Below are positions 1 to 9,838 of a stretch of DNA of 64,000 nucleotides, in pieces. The stretch is from the NCBI GenBank assembly GCA_902615445.1, contig CACMOQ010000003.1:1-64000 (forward strand), written 5' to 3'. The stretch's first letter is position 1. Every line of letters begins with the position of its first letter. The notes below the pieces were generated by a model that was not told the DNA's origin, ran no database searches, and saw only the letters and a list, made by a program, of their open reading frames with translations. The translations under genes were made by a program, and so were the position numbers. The stretch comes from an uncultured Pelagibacteraceae bacterium. GTDB lineage: Bacteria > Pseudomonadota > Alphaproteobacteria > Pelagibacterales > Pelagibacteraceae.

Positions 1-1
1 A

Positions 2-967
2 AAAATAACTCAAATAACAAGATATGGAACTGTGTTATTAGCTACAGTGCAGGGCTATGGTTTAGCTGTTGGTTTAGAATCTTCAGCTAACTTGGTTATC
101 AATCCAGGTTTATTTTTTAAAATTTCAACTGTAACAACTATAGTAGCGGGTACAATTTTTTTAATGTGGCTTGGAGAGCAAATTACTCAGAGGGGTATAG
201 GTAATGGAATATCTTTAATTATTTTTGCAGGTATTGTTGCTGAAATACCAAGAGCTTTAGTTACAACATTTGAATTAGGAAGAACTGGAGCCGTATCTAC
301 ATTAATGATAATTGCAATTTTTATTTTACTGATAGTAACCATACTATTTATAGTATTTATGGAGAGAGCGTTAAGAAAAATTTTGATTAATTATCCAAAA
401 AGACAAATGGGTAATAAAATGTATGGTGGAGAGTCTTCACATTTACCATTGAAGATTAATCAGGCGGGAGTTATTCCAGCCATATTCGCATCAGCACTTT
501 TGTTACTACCTGTAACATTTTCAAATTTTAATTTTTCTGACAATGATACATTTTTAAACATAAGTTCTTATTTTACTCAAGGCCAACCACTTTACATGTT
601 ACTTTACGCATCTGGAATTATCTTTTTTACATTTTTTTATACATCTATTACGTTTAATCCAGTAGAGACAGCTGATAATCTAAGAAAATATGGAGGATTT
701 GTTCCTGGTATACGCCCGGGTGAAAGTACAGCATTGTACATAGAAAATATTTTAACAAAATTAACAACTATTGGAGCCCTATATTTAACACTTGTATGCT
801 TAATGCCAGAATTTTTAATTGCTAATTATCCTATACCATTTTATTTAGGTGGAACATCAATATTAATTGTTGTTGTTGTTGCAATTGATACTGTAACTCA
901 AATTCAAACAAGATTAATGAGTTCACAATATGAACAATTGATTAAAAAAACTAAATTTGGAAAATAA
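2..967 (+). CDS. secY: Protein translocase subunit SecY (5' end outside window)
   Basis: Central channel of the Sec translocon in the inner membrane. The reading frame is open from base 2, and the upstream residues KITQITRYGT match the SecY region just before a membrane helix, so the gene begins before the window. The GTG at 32 is internal, not the start. About 321 residues are present, against roughly 440 in the family, so this is the C-terminal three quarters. It includes the cytoplasmic RQMGNKMYGG and the FNPVETADNLRKYGGFVPGIRPG loop region that contacts the ribosome and SecA. The next gene, adk, follows after 6 bases, the usual secY-adk order of alphaproteobacteria. Confidence 0.97.
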   Translation, partial: KITQITRYGTVLLATVQGYGLAVGLESSANLVINPGLFFKISTVTTIVAGTIFLMWLGEQITQRGIGNGISLIIFAGIVAEIPRALVTTFELGRTGAVSTLMIIAIFILLIVTILFIVFMERALRKILINYPKRQMGNKMYGGESSHLPLKINQAGVIPAIFASALLLLPVTFSNFNFSDNDTFLNISSYFTQGQPLYMLLYASGIIFFTFFYTSITFNPVETADNLRKYGGFVPGIRPGESTALYIENILTKLTTIGALYLTLVCLMPEFLIANYPIPFYLGGTSILIVVVVAIDTVTQIQTRLMSSQYEQLIKKTKFGK

Positions 968-973
968 TACAAA

Positions 974-1537
974 GTGAATATAATCTTATTTGGGCCTCCA
1001 GGAGCAGGGAAAGGGACACAAGCCAAATATTTAGTAAAAAAATTAAATGGTTTTCAAATCTCAACAGGTGACATGTTGAGAGATGAAATTAAAAAAGACT
1101 CAGAGGTAGGTAAACAGATAATTCAGGATATGAATGATGGAAAATTTGTTGATGACAAAATAGTAAATAACCTTATTAAAAATTATATATTTGATCCAAA
1201 AAAAAAAAACAAATTGATTTTTGATGGCTATCCAAGATCGTTAAGTCAGGCAAAAAATTTAGATCTGTTATTAAAAGACTCAAATCAAAAAATTGACCAT
1301 ATTTTTTCTCTTAATGTAAAAAAAGAAATTATTATTAAGAGAATTGAAAAAAGAAAAAATATAGAAAAAAGGTCAGATGACAACTTAGAGACTATTCTAA
1401 AAAGACATGAGACCTATATGGAGACAACAAAGCCAGTGTTGGATTTTTATTCGAAAAATATAAATTTCCACGAAATCGATGGAGCATCTGAAATTGAGGT
1501 AATAACAGCTAAAATTGATGAAATTATCAATGTTTAA
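974..1537 (+). CDS. adk: Adenylate kinase
   Basis: Cytosolic enzyme interconverting AMP+ATP and 2 ADP. The P-loop GPPGAGKGTQ is at residues 7-16, the AMP-binding STGDMLRDEI follows, and DGYPRSLSQA is at about 85-94. At 187 residues it is the short-lid form: the long zinc-type LID insertion is absent and only a brief loop precedes the RSDDNLETILKR segment. The start is GTG, chosen because the P-loop lies at its normal distance from it. It sits 6 bases after secY, and a probable promoter lies between it and rpsM. Confidence 0.97.
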   Translation: MNIILFGPPGAGKGTQAKYLVKKLNGFQISTGDMLRDEIKKDSEVGKQIIQDMNDGKFVDDKIVNNLIKNYIFDPKKKNKLIFDGYPRSLSQAKNLDLLLKDSNQKIDHIFSLNVKKEIIIKRIEKRKNIEKRSDDNLETILKRHETYMETTKPVLDFYSKNINFHEIDGASEIEVITAKIDEIINV

Positions 1538-1541
1538 CCCG

Positions 1542-1569
1542 TTGACATTAAAATAACTTCTTATATAAA
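1542..1569 (+). promoter_or_regulatory. Probable sigma-70 promoter for rpsM-rpsK-rpoA-rplQ
   Basis: TTGACA at 1542-1547 and TATAAA at 1564-1569 are separated by 16 bases, in the 55-base gap between adk and rpsM. This is a near-consensus pair for a housekeeping sigma factor and is well placed to start an alpha-operon transcript about 20 bases before rpsM. The high A+T content makes chance -10 matches common; the full TTGACA is what makes this one credible. Confidence 0.6.
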
Positions 1570-1592
1570 AGGCTAAATTTTATCACTTATTT

Positions 1593-1976
1593 ATGGCTCG
1601 TATTGCAGGTATTAATATTCCACAAAATAAACTCGTTCAAATTGGGCTTACATATATTTATGGGATTGGAGATAAGTTTTCAAAACAAATTTGTTCATCG
1701 TTAGAAATTCCAAAAGACAAAAGAGTTAATCAATTAACTGACGATGAAATATTAAAAATAAGGGAATACATAGATCAGAATTTCAAGGTTGAGGGTGATT
1801 TAAGAAGAGATTACTCCTTGAGTATTAAAAGATTAATTGATTTAGCATGTTATCGAGGTTCAAGACATAAAAAAAAATTACCAGTCAGAGGTCAGAGAAC
1901 AAGATGTAATGCAAGAACAAGAAAAGGTAAAGCAATAGCTATAGCAGGAAAAAAATTAACCCCACTTAAAAAATAA
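1593..1976 (+). CDS. rpsM: 30S ribosomal protein S13 (uS13)
   Basis: Small-subunit head protein contacting the P-site tRNA and the 50S subunit. It opens with [13 protein letters not shown] and ends with the basic tail [13 protein letters not shown], both diagnostic of S13; the usual TNART is CNART here. The length of 127 residues is slightly above the common 118-122. It is the first gene after the predicted alpha-operon promoter and is followed 2 bases later by rpsK. Confidence 0.98.
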   Translation: MARIAGINIPQNKLVQIGLTYIYGIGDKFSKQICSSLEIPKDKRVNQLTDDEILKIREYIDQNFKVEGDLRRDYSLSIKRLIDLACYRGSRHKKKLPVRGQRTRCNARTRKGKAIAIAGKKLTPLKK

Positions 1977-1978
1977 TA

Positions 1979-2431
1979 ATGGCGAAAATTGAAAAAAAAA
2001 CCGAAGGTAAAGAGCATAAGGTAGAAAAAAATTCAAAAAAAGTTTCTAAAAGTACTTACTCAAAAAAGAAAAAAGTTAAAAAAAATATCCCAAATGGCAT
2101 TGCATATGTTCAGTCTACCTTTAATAATACTATTATCTCAATTGCTGACACTAATGGAAATATAATTTCTTGGTCTTCTGCAGGTCAAAAAGGTTTTAAG
2201 GGTTCAAGAAAATCAACTCCTTATGCTGCTCAGATTGCTGCTGACTCAGCTGCATCAAAAGCTTTGGAATTAGGGATGAAAAATTTATCTGTAGAAGTGA
2301 AAGGTCCAGGATCTGGTAGGGAAACAGCTTTAAGAGCATTACAAGCTAGAGGATTTAAAATCTTATCAATAAAAGATACAACGCCCATGCCTCATAATGG
2401 GACACGACCACCAAAAAAAAGGAGAGTTTAA
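1979..2431 (+). CDS. rpsK: 30S ribosomal protein S11 (uS11)
   Basis: Platform protein of the 30S subunit that binds 16S rRNA. From about residue 36 the sequence is typical S11 ([20 protein letters not shown], then [13 protein letters not shown] and a basic PPKKRRV end). At 150 residues it is longer than the usual ~129 because of a Lys/Ser-rich N-terminal extension of about 25 residues of low complexity. The stop overlaps the rpoA ATG by one base (TAATG). Confidence 0.98.
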   Translation: MAKIEKKTEGKEHKVEKNSKKVSKSTYSKKKKVKKNIPNGIAYVQSTFNNTIISIADTNGNIISWSSAGQKGFKGSRKSTPYAAQIAADSAASKALELGMKNLSVEVKGPGSGRETALRALQARGFKILSIKDTTPMPHNGTRPPKKRRV

Positions 2432-3459
2432 TGGAAACAGAAAATGTGAACGTAAAAAATTGGAAATCATTAATTAAACCAGCTAAATTAGATGTGAAAA
2501 TTAGTGATGATTTTTCTCAGGCTACTATAGTTGCTGAACCTTTAGAAAAAGGTTTTGGGCTCACCTTAGGAAATTCTTTAAGAAGAATTCTATTATCCTC
2601 TATAAGAGGAGCTGCAGTAACTTCAATACAAATTGATGGAGTATTACATGAATTTACTTCAATCAAAGGTGTGAGAGAAGATGTGACAGACATTGTTCTA
2701 AATGTAAAATCTTTAGCTATAAAATGTGCTTCTGAAGGGACTAAAAAATTAATCTTAGACGCAAAGGGACCTGGTGAAATAAAAGCCTCTGATATTACAT
2801 CAGTGGCAGACGTAGAAATTCTTAATCCTGATTTAGTAATTTGTAATCTTGACGAAAATACCAATTTTCATATGGAGATGAATTTAAATACTGGAAAGGG
2901 ATACGTACCTGCTGAACTTAATAAACCAGAAGAACCACCATTGGGGCTTATTGCAATAGACTCTCTATATAGTCCAGTAAAAAAAGTTTCTTATTCAGTC
3001 AGTACAGCAAGAGAGGGTAAAGCACTTGATTATGATAAATTAACAATGCAAGTTGAAACAAATGGCTCGATCTCTGCAGAAGATGCGGTTGCTTACTCTG
3101 CAAGAATTTTTCAAGATCAATTAAAAATGTTTATAAATTTTGATGAACCAGTGGAAGCACCTATAAAAGAAGTTTCTTCTGAACCAGAATTTAATAAAAA
3201 CTTATTGAGAAAAGTTGATGAATTAGAACTTTCAGTTAGATCAATGAATTGTTTAAAAAATGATAACATTATTTACATTGGTGATCTTGTTCAAAAGTCA
3301 GAAGGTGAAATGCTTAGAACACCAAATTTTGGAAGAAAATCACTTAATGAAATTAAAGAAGTTTTAACAGGAATGTCTTTATATTTGGGTATGGAAATAC
3401 CAAATTGGCCACCAGACAACATTGCTGAAATGTCTAAAAAACTAGAGGAAGCTATATAA
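2431..3459 (+). CDS. rpoA: DNA-directed RNA polymerase alpha subunit
   Basis: Alpha subunit that nucleates RNA polymerase assembly. The N-terminal dimerisation domain covers about residues 15-240 ([18 protein letters not shown], then [17 protein letters not shown]), followed by a linker and the C-terminal domain at about 265-335 ([17 protein letters not shown] and [16 protein letters not shown]), which binds UP elements and activators. The 342-residue length is normal. It overlaps rpsK by one base and abuts rplQ directly. Confidence 0.99.
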   Translation: METENVNVKNWKSLIKPAKLDVKISDDFSQATIVAEPLEKGFGLTLGNSLRRILLSSIRGAAVTSIQIDGVLHEFTSIKGVREDVTDIVLNVKSLAIKCASEGTKKLILDAKGPGEIKASDITSVADVEILNPDLVICNLDENTNFHMEMNLNTGKGYVPAELNKPEEPPLGLIAIDSLYSPVKKVSYSVSTAREGKALDYDKLTMQVETNGSISAEDAVAYSARIFQDQLKMFINFDEPVEAPIKEVSSEPEFNKNLLRKVDELELSVRSMNCLKNDNIIYIGDLVQKSEGEMLRTPNFGRKSLNEIKEVLTGMSLYLGMEIPNWPPDNIAEMSKKLEEAI

Positions 3460-3909
3460 ATGAGACATGGATTTGCTAATAAGAAACTTAATAGGACATC
3501 TGAGCATAGAAAAGCATTATTAAAAAACATGCTTAATTCTTTGATAAAATATGAGCAAATAAAAACAACCTTACCAAAGGCAAAGTTTTTAAAACCCCAG
3601 GCTGATAAGATTGTTACATTAGGAAAAAAAGATTCTCTTCATAACACAAAAACCTTAATTTCACAGTTACAAGATATTAAATCAGCAAACAAAGTTAAAA
3701 AAACATTATCAAAAAGATATGAAAAAAGATCTGGTGGATATACCAGAATAATCAAAGCTGGTTTTAGATATGGTGATAACGCACCAATGGCAATTATTGA
3801 GTTTGTAGACAGAGATGTTCAAGCGAAAAGAGTAGATAAAAAGAAAAAATCTACTTCAAAAGAGTCTCAAAAAAAAGAAGATAAAAAACCAGCAGCTGCA
3901 TCAAAATAA
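3460..3909 (+). CDS. rplQ: 50S ribosomal protein L17 (bL17)
   Basis: Large-subunit protein near the exit tunnel. It begins with [19 protein letters not shown], and [20 protein letters not shown] is the L17 signature. The core ends at about residue 120; the last 25-30 residues are a Lys/Ser/Glu-rich tail ending in AAASK, common in alphaproteobacteria. It starts immediately after the rpoA stop codon and is the last gene of the alpha operon. Confidence 0.98.
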   Translation: MRHGFANKKLNRTSEHRKALLKNMLNSLIKYEQIKTTLPKAKFLKPQADKIVTLGKKDSLHNTKTLISQLQDIKSANKVKKTLSKRYEKRSGGYTRIIKAGFRYGDNAPMAIIEFVDRDVQAKRVDKKKKSTSKESQKKEDKKPAAASK

Positions 3910-3920
3910 TATTTTTGTTT

Positions 3921-4838
3921 ATGGTAAAAAATTACATCGTTGATTCAACGTGTAATAATATGCGTGTTGATAGGTGGATACGTAATACTATTGGTAAAAT
4001 TCCTCAAGGACTAATTGAAAAATCTTTAAGATTAGGAAAAATCAAAGTCAATAAAAAAAAAGTCAAAAGTTCCCATAAAATTCAATTAAATGACAAAATT
4101 GATTTACATGATTTTAAATTTGAAGAGAGAATTTTACAAAAAAAAACTATTTTTAATCCTTCAAATCAAATTATTAAAGCAAATGAAGATTTAATAATAG
4201 ATAACAATGAAAATTTTATAGTTTTAAATAAAAGTGCTGGTATTTCAGTTCAAGGTGGAACAAAATCAAAAAAAAACCTAATTGATATATTTAAGAAAAG
4301 TGACATTTTTTCAAATTCAAAACCTTTTTCTGTTCACAGATTAGATAAAGATACATCTGGTGTTTTTTTAATGGCTAAAAACAGAGAAACAGCGCAATTA
4401 TTAACATCATTGTTTAGATTAAGAAAAGTTCATAAAACTTACCTAGCTATATGTCACGGCGAACTTGAGAAAAATTCAGGAGAATGGACAGATGATTTAA
4501 TTCGTTATGAAAATGGAAAAAAAATAATTGAAAAAGCGAAAACTATTTATAAGGTTATTGATAAAAATTCTAATTCTAGTCTTATTGAAATGAAACCTAT
4601 TACTGGAAGAAAGCATCAATTAAGAAAACAACTTTTCAATATTGGTCATTCAATTTATGGAGATGATAAATACAAATCTTTCACAAAAAATATAGGTATT
4701 AACAAGGAATTAATGTTACATGCATACGAATTAAAATTTATGATTAAAAATAAAAAATTTACTTATAAAGCTTTACTCCCTAGTTATTTTAAAAAATTAT
4801 TAAAGATAAAAAGACTTACTTATTTAAATTCGAAATGA
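3921..4838 (+). CDS. RluA-family 23S rRNA pseudouridine synthase (RluC/RluD type)
   Basis: Isomerises uridine to pseudouridine in rRNA. An S4 RNA-binding domain occupies about residues 10-80, and the catalytic domain follows, with the RluA motif [15 protein letters not shown] (catalytic Asp in RLDKDTSG) and the downstream [10 protein letters not shown]. The length of 305 residues and the S4 domain point to the RluC/RluD group rather than RluA; which uridines are modified cannot be read from sequence. I use the ATG at 3921 rather than the TTG at 3915. Its 3' end overlaps the convergent lipB by 23 bases. Confidence 0.9.
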   Translation: MVKNYIVDSTCNNMRVDRWIRNTIGKIPQGLIEKSLRLGKIKVNKKKVKSSHKIQLNDKIDLHDFKFEERILQKKTIFNPSNQIIKANEDLIIDNNENFIVLNKSAGISVQGGTKSKKNLIDIFKKSDIFSNSKPFSVHRLDKDTSGVFLMAKNRETAQLLTSLFRLRKVHKTYLAICHGELEKNSGEWTDDLIRYENGKKIIEKAKTIYKVIDKNSNSSLIEMKPITGRKHQLRKQLFNIGHSIYGDDKYKSFTKNIGINKELMLHAYELKFMIKNKKFTYKALLPSYFKKLLKIKRLTYLNSK

Positions 4839-5436
4839 AGATTTCTACTAGTTTTTTTTCTAATTCTTTATAATCTTGATCTTTAATTTGTTTTAGATTT
4901 GTTATTCCTTTATCTTTTATACCACATGGAATTATTGCGTTATATTTTTTTAAATTATTAGTAATATTAATTGAAAAACCATGATAGGCTATCCATTTAC
5001 TAACTCTTACCCCAATCGCAGCAACTTTTTTGGTTTGATAATTATCCTCGTACCATATTCCAACGTTTTCTTTATCTGAAAAAGTTTTTATATTAAAAAA
5101 ATTCAGCGTTTCTATAATTGTTTTTTCTATTATTGAAATAAAATTTCTAATATCTTTTTTTCTTTTTTTTAGGTCGATTACAAAATAACAAATTAATTGA
5201 CCAGGCCCATGATAGGTAATTTTACCACCCCTATTTGTCTTTAAAATTTTTATTGATTTATCTAAAATATCACTCTCATTATGGCTTGTCCCTGCTGTAT
5301 AAACATCTGGATGCTCTAAAGTCCAAATTAATTCATTTGATTTATTTAGATCAACATTCAACAATCTTTCTTCCATCAGTCTTTTAGCATCCTCATAAAT
5401 GACAGGTTTTTCAGACTTTTTAATTTCTATACTCAT
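4816..5436 (-). CDS. lipB: Octanoyl-[ACP]:protein N-octanoyltransferase
   Basis: Transfers octanoate from acyl carrier protein to lipoyl domains, the first step of lipoate synthesis. The motifs [20 protein letters not shown] and [20 protein letters not shown] (containing the conserved Lys) and the catalytic Cys in [13 protein letters not shown] are all present. The length of 206 residues is normal. It is a single minus-strand gene, divergent from mgtE and overlapping the pseudouridine synthase end by 23 bases. Confidence 0.95.
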   Translation of the reverse strand: MSIEIKKSEKPVIYEDAKRLMEERLLNVDLNKSNELIWTLEHPDVYTAGTSHNESDILDKSIKILKTNRGGKITYHGPGQLICYFVIDLKKRKKDIRNFISIIEKTIIETLNFFNIKTFSDKENVGIWYEDNYQTKKVAAIGVRVSKWIAYHGFSINITNNLKKYNAIIPCGIKDKGITNLKQIKDQDYKELEKKLVEIFISNLNK

Positions 5437-5496
5437 TTAAAAATTGTAATCTCTTGATTATGTATTAAAAGATCGACCTAAATAATAGGAAAATTT

Positions 5497-6870
5497 ATGA
5501 CTTTAATTAAAAAAATTAAAGATAAAAAAGTCAATTTTGAATTTAATAAAGAATATATAAAAGTAGTCACTGATAAAATTTCAAACAGTGATGCAACTTT
5601 TATCACCAACTCTTTTAAAGAAATGCACCCTGCTGATGCAGCAGATATAATTGAACACTTAGGCCAAAATGATAGAGAAAATTTGATAAAACTAAATAAT
5701 TTTAAAATAGATCCTGAGGTTTTTATTGAGCTAAATGAGTCAGTTCAAACTGAAATTATAAAATTTCTTTCTTCTGATGCAATTGTTAGAATATTGAAAA
5801 ACTTGGAGTCTGATGACGCGATAGCTATTCTTGAAAATGTAGACGAAAAAAATAAAAATTCCATTCTAAGCCTACTGCCTCCTAAAGATCGTTTTGCTCT
5901 ATTAGAAGGTCTTAGTTATCCTGAGGATAGTGCAGCAAGAATAATGCAAAGAGAATTCACTGCTATACCAAGTAATTGGTCCGTCGGTCAAACTATCGAT
6001 TATTTAAGAGAAAATAAAGATTTACCTGAACAATTTTTAGAAATTTATATTGTAGACGAAAATTTTAAACCTATTGGCACTGTACCATCATCTAAAGTTT
6101 TGAGAACACCAAGAGAAACAAAAATGTCATCGATTATGGATGATTCTATTTTTTTAGTTCCTGTAGATATGGATAGAGAAGAAGTCGGTAACTCATTTGA
6201 AAATTATAATTTAAATTCAGCATGTGTTGTTGATAAAAATAATAAATTAGTTGGAATGATAACTTCAGACGATGTTCTAACTGTTTTAAAAGAAGAGGCA
6301 GAAGAAGATGCATTAAGATTAGCCGGTGTAGGTGATGAAGAAATTACAGATGGAGTAATAACGAAAACTAAAAGACGATTTAATTGGTTGTTATTAAATC
6401 TTTTTACTGCATTTTTAGCTACATATTGTATTAGTTTATTTGGAGCGACTATTGAACAAATGGTTGTTCTAGCTTTCTTGATGCCAATAGTTGCATCAAT
6501 GGGAGGTAATGCTGGAATGCAAACATTAGCTGTAACAGTTAGAACACTTGCTACTAATGATTTAACAAAAAATAATTTTAATCAGAATATTTTTAAAGAA
6601 TTTAATATTGGGATTTTAAATGGAATTATTTTTGCAATTATAAGTTCTTTTATTGTTCAGTTATGGTTTCAGGACATTATACTCTCTTTAATAATTTCAA
6701 TTTCAATGATTTTGACAATGATCGTTGCAGGGTTGTTTGGGATATTGGTTCCTGTTACATTAAAAAAGATGAATATAGATCCAGCTATAGCATCAAGTGT
6801 TTTTGTAACAACTATAACTGATGTTATTGGGTTCGTATCATTTTTAGGTGTTGGAGCTTACTTCTTGTAA
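5497..6870 (+). CDS. mgtE: Magnesium transporter MgtE
   Basis: Mg2+ channel of the inner membrane gated by cytosolic Mg2+. Domain order is canonical: an acidic N domain (about residues 30-130, with MHPADAADIIEHL), two CBS domains (about 140-260), a connecting helix, and five membrane helices from about 290 to the end. The pore region contains ASMGGNAGMQTLAVTVR, which carries the MgtE selectivity signature. The length of 457 residues is typical. It stands alone between divergent lipB and convergent panC (4-base gap). Confidence 0.95.
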   Translation: MTLIKKIKDKKVNFEFNKEYIKVVTDKISNSDATFITNSFKEMHPADAADIIEHLGQNDRENLIKLNNFKIDPEVFIELNESVQTEIIKFLSSDAIVRILKNLESDDAIAILENVDEKNKNSILSLLPPKDRFALLEGLSYPEDSAARIMQREFTAIPSNWSVGQTIDYLRENKDLPEQFLEIYIVDENFKPIGTVPSSKVLRTPRETKMSSIMDDSIFLVPVDMDREEVGNSFENYNLNSACVVDKNNKLVGMITSDDVLTVLKEEAEEDALRLAGVGDEEITDGVITKTKRRFNWLLLNLFTAFLATYCISLFGATIEQMVVLAFLMPIVASMGGNAGMQTLAVTVRTLATNDLTKNNFNQNIFKEFNIGILNGIIFAIISSFIVQLWFQDIILSLIISISMILTMIVAGLFGILVPVTLKKMNIDPAIASSVFVTTITDVIGFVSFLGVGAYFL

Positions 6871-6873
6871 ATA

Positions 6874-7686
6874 TTAAAAGTTATCAATAAGTCTTACCTT
6901 TTTAATATAATATGCAATAAAAATTTTGGCATTTTTAATTTTATTAGTTAATTTAAGATTTTTTGTATCTCTTAGTTCAAGATAATCTATTTTAATATCA
7001 TACTTTTTTTTAAGTTCATTCTTTTTTTTAAAAATTAAATTTTTTAAATTTTTCTTTTTAGATAATTTTTTTTTGAAGATAATAAGATTCTTTGCTATTT
7101 TTCCTGCTTTGTTTAAATTATCTTTATTTAAAAGAATATTTCTAGAAGATAGTGCCAATTTATTTTTATCTCTAATTGTTTTGCAATAAATTATTTTAGA
7201 TTTGAAATTTTTTTCAACAAATCTTTTTACTAATACTAACTGCTGAAGATCTTTTTCACCCATAAATATTCTTGATGGATTAACTATTTTTGTTAAGCGA
7301 GTCATTACCTCAATCACCCCTTCAAAATGACCCTTTCTATACTTGGCACACAGTATTTTATCTTGTTTGTTGAGTTTAATCTTTATTTTGTTTTTAGCTT
7401 TATAGATATCTTTGATTTTAGGTAAATAAGCATAATCTACTTTTAGTTTTTTTAAAATTTTCAGATCATTTTTTATATTCCTAGGATATTTCTTGTAGTC
7501 TTGTTTGTTATTAAATTGTTTAGGATTTACGAATATACTTACAATGGTTTTATTAGATATTTTTAGAGATTTTTTAATTAATGAGATATGACCATCATGA
7601 AGGCTACCCATAGTAGGTACAAACCCAATATTTGAATTGCCAAATAATGCCTCATTTAAATCAATATTGCTTAATAAAGTTTTCAT
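6874..7686 (-). CDS. panC: Pantothenate synthetase
   Basis: ATP-dependent condensation of pantoate with beta-alanine to pantothenate. Recognised by VPTMGSLHDGHISLIKKS (nucleotide-binding HxGH-like site), FVNPKQFN, GVIEVMTRL, FMGEKDLQQL and the ALSSRN loop. I place the start at the ATG at 7686 (270 residues; MKTLLSNIDL), because the longer frame to 7866 would run antisense through galU and has no family similarity upstream. Only 34 bases separate it from the divergent galU start, so the two promoters must overlap. Confidence 0.93.
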   Translation of the reverse strand: MKTLLSNIDLNEALFGNSNIGFVPTMGSLHDGHISLIKKSLKISNKTIVSIFVNPKQFNNKQDYKKYPRNIKNDLKILKKLKVDYAYLPKIKDIYKAKNKIKIKLNKQDKILCAKYRKGHFEGVIEVMTRLTKIVNPSRIFMGEKDLQQLVLVKRFVEKNFKSKIIYCKTIRDKNKLALSSRNILLNKDNLNKAGKIAKNLIIFKKKLSKKKNLKNLIFKKKNELKKKYDIKIDYLELRDTKNLKLTNKIKNAKIFIAYYIKKVRLIDNF

Positions 7687-7720
7687 TTGTATAAAACATT
7701 TTAATAAGTAAAACATTTTA

Positions 7721-8536
7721 ATGATTAAACAAGCAATTATTCCATTAGCTGGTCTAGGTACAAGGTTATTACCTTTAACCAGTATATTTGCTAAAGAACT
7801 TCTTCCTATAAATGGAAAACCAGGAATTGAGTATATTTTAGATGAATGCGCAGATGCTGGTATCAAAAAAATAGTTTTTATAATTTCAAAAAAAAAACAA
7901 ATGATAAAAGATTATTATTACAAGGATAGCTTTTATAAAAAGATAATAAAAAAAAAAAAAGATCCTAGGGTTATTAAAGAATATAAAAAAATTTTGAAAT
8001 ATAAAAAGATGATTAAATTTGTTTATCAAAATAAACCTCTTGGAACAGGTGATGCAGTATTAAAAACGAAAAAATTTATCACAGATGATTTTTTTCTTAT
8101 GTTATTACCAGATGATCTTATAATTAAGAAAAATTGCTCGAGGTCGATGATTAATATACATAATCGCTATAAATCATCCGTAATGGCAAGTATTAATGTC
8201 CCAAAAAAAACTGTATCAAGATGGGGAATTTATAAATTGGGAAAAAAAATAAATAAAAATAATTATGTTATAAAAGATGTTATTGAAAAACCTACAATTT
8301 CAACAGCACCATCAAATAAAGCTGTAATAGGACGATATATTCTTCCAAGAAAAATATTTTCGAAATTATTAAATCAAAAACCAGGCAAAGGTGGCGAAAT
8401 TCATATCACTGACGCAATACAATCATTGATAAAAAACAATGAAAAATTTATCGCTCATAATTTCACCGGAAAATATTTGGATTGTGGAAGTATGAGTGGT
8501 TATATCAAATCAACATTAGAAATAGCAAAATCATGA
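7721..8536 (+). CDS. galU: UTP-glucose-1-phosphate uridylyltransferase
   Basis: Makes UDP-glucose from UTP and glucose-1-phosphate. The N-terminus IPLAGLGTRLLPLTSIFAKE is the nucleotide-binding signature of GalU, with GIEYILDECADAGI, LLPDDL (metal-binding Asp) and IEKP following. The length of 271 residues is slightly short for the family (about 290-300). It overlaps ugd in an ATGA stop/start, so UDP-glucose and UDP-glucuronate production look translationally coupled. The products would serve polysaccharides and glycolipids such as those expected from the agt gene at 55495. Confidence 0.95.
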   Translation: MIKQAIIPLAGLGTRLLPLTSIFAKELLPINGKPGIEYILDECADAGIKKIVFIISKKKQMIKDYYYKDSFYKKIIKKKKDPRVIKEYKKILKYKKMIKFVYQNKPLGTGDAVLKTKKFITDDFFLMLLPDDLIIKKNCSRSMINIHNRYKSSVMASINVPKKTVSRWGIYKLGKKINKNNYVIKDVIEKPTISTAPSNKAVIGRYILPRKIFSKLLNQKPGKGGEIHITDAIQSLIKNNEKFIAHNFTGKYLDCGSMSGYIKSTLEIAKS

Positions 8537-9834
8537 AACTTTGTATGATAGGAACAGGTTATGTAGGTTTGGTTAGCGGTGTATGCTTTGCTGATTTAGG
8601 CAATAACGTAATTTGTGTTGATAAAGACTTAAAAAAAATAGATCTACTTTCTAGAGGAAAAATTCCTATTTATGAACCTGGACTTACTGAATTAGTGAAT
8701 AAAAATTATAAAAACAAAAGATTAAAATTTTCATCAGATTTAAAAAAATCAATAAAAGAATCTGATATAATTTTTATTTGTGTTGGAACACCAACAAAGA
8801 AGGGAGGTAGCAGTGCGGATCTAAGCCAAATTTTTCAAGTGGCAAAAGAGATAAGTTTATCAATCAATAAGTTTAAGATAATAGTCACTAAGTCAACAGT
8901 ACCTGTGACAACCGGTGATGAAATTGAAAAAATTTTACTAAAAAAAAAGAGTAATAAGAACAAATTTTCTGTTGTATCAAATCCAGAATTTTTAAGAGAA
9001 GGTGAAGCTATCAGAGATTTTATTTTTCCTGATAGAATAGTTGTTGGATCTAACGAAAAAAAGTCTAACCGTTTACTTAATAATTTATATGCACCTCTAA
9101 TTTCTAAAGGAGCTCAATATATTCATACATCAAGAAGAGCTGCAGAATTAATCAAATATGCATCCAACGCTTTTTTGGCTACGAAAATTACCTTCATTAA
9201 TGAAATCGCAAATTTGTGTGAAAAAACTGGAATAAATGTAGAAGATATTTCAATTGGGATGGGTTTAGATAAAAGGATAGGGAGTCGTTTTTTAAGAGCA
9301 GGTCCTGGTTATGGTGGATCATGTTTTCCAAAAGATACTAAAGCTATAATTTCCACTGCTGATAAGTTTAAAATAAATCTCTCTGTAATAAAATCAGTCA
9401 TTAAATCTAACGAAAATAGATCTAATTTTTTACTTAAAAAAGTCTATAAAATTTTAAATAACAAAATTAAAAATAAAAAAATAACTTTCTTAGGTGTCAC
9501 ATTTAAGGCTAATACAGACGACATGAGAGACTCTTCTAGTTTAAAAATGATACCTGCACTCTTAAAAAAGGGTGCTAAGGTAAATTATTTCGATCCGACG
9601 GGTCTTAAAAAAGAGTTCTCAAACTTAAAAAATGTTTTTTATATTGATAATATTAAAGAGTCTGTACAGGGCTCAGATCTTGTAATTATTCACACAGAAT
9701 GGAACGATTTTAAATCGATCAATTTTAAGAATTTAGCAAGAGGTAAAAAATTTATTATTTATGATATGAGAAATATATATTCACCAATGAAAATTAAAAA
9801 TCAAGGTTTCAAATATTATAGTATTGGGAGATAA
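8533..9834 (+). CDS. ugd: UDP-glucose 6-dehydrogenase
   Basis: NAD-dependent four-electron oxidation of UDP-glucose to UDP-glucuronate. The Rossmann motif GTGYVGLVSGVCFADLG is near the N-terminus, VGTPTKKGG and STVPVTTGDEI follow, and the catalytic Cys lies in GPGYGGSCFPKDTKAI. The C-terminal domain carries GVTFKANTDDMRDSSS. Start chosen at the ATG 8533 overlapping the galU stop, giving 433 residues; the upstream frame start at 8482 would add 17 unrelated residues inside galU. Confidence 0.95.
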   Translation: MKLCMIGTGYVGLVSGVCFADLGNNVICVDKDLKKIDLLSRGKIPIYEPGLTELVNKNYKNKRLKFSSDLKKSIKESDIIFICVGTPTKKGGSSADLSQIFQVAKEISLSINKFKIIVTKSTVPVTTGDEIEKILLKKKSNKNKFSVVSNPEFLREGEAIRDFIFPDRIVVGSNEKKSNRLLNNLYAPLISKGAQYIHTSRRAAELIKYASNAFLATKITFINEIANLCEKTGINVEDISIGMGLDKRIGSRFLRAGPGYGGSCFPKDTKAIISTADKFKINLSVIKSVIKSNENRSNFLLKKVYKILNNKIKNKKITFLGVTFKANTDDMRDSSSLKMIPALLKKGAKVNYFDPTGLKKEFSNLKNVFYIDNIKESVQGSDLVIIHTEWNDFKSINFKNLARGKKFIIYDMRNIYSPMKIKNQGFKYYSIGR

Positions 9835-9838
9835 ATTT

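Noticed and set aside
7687-7866. N-terminal extension of panC into galU
   Set aside because: The frame is open to 7866 but runs antisense to the well-conserved start of galU and shows no PanC similarity before MKTLLSNIDL.
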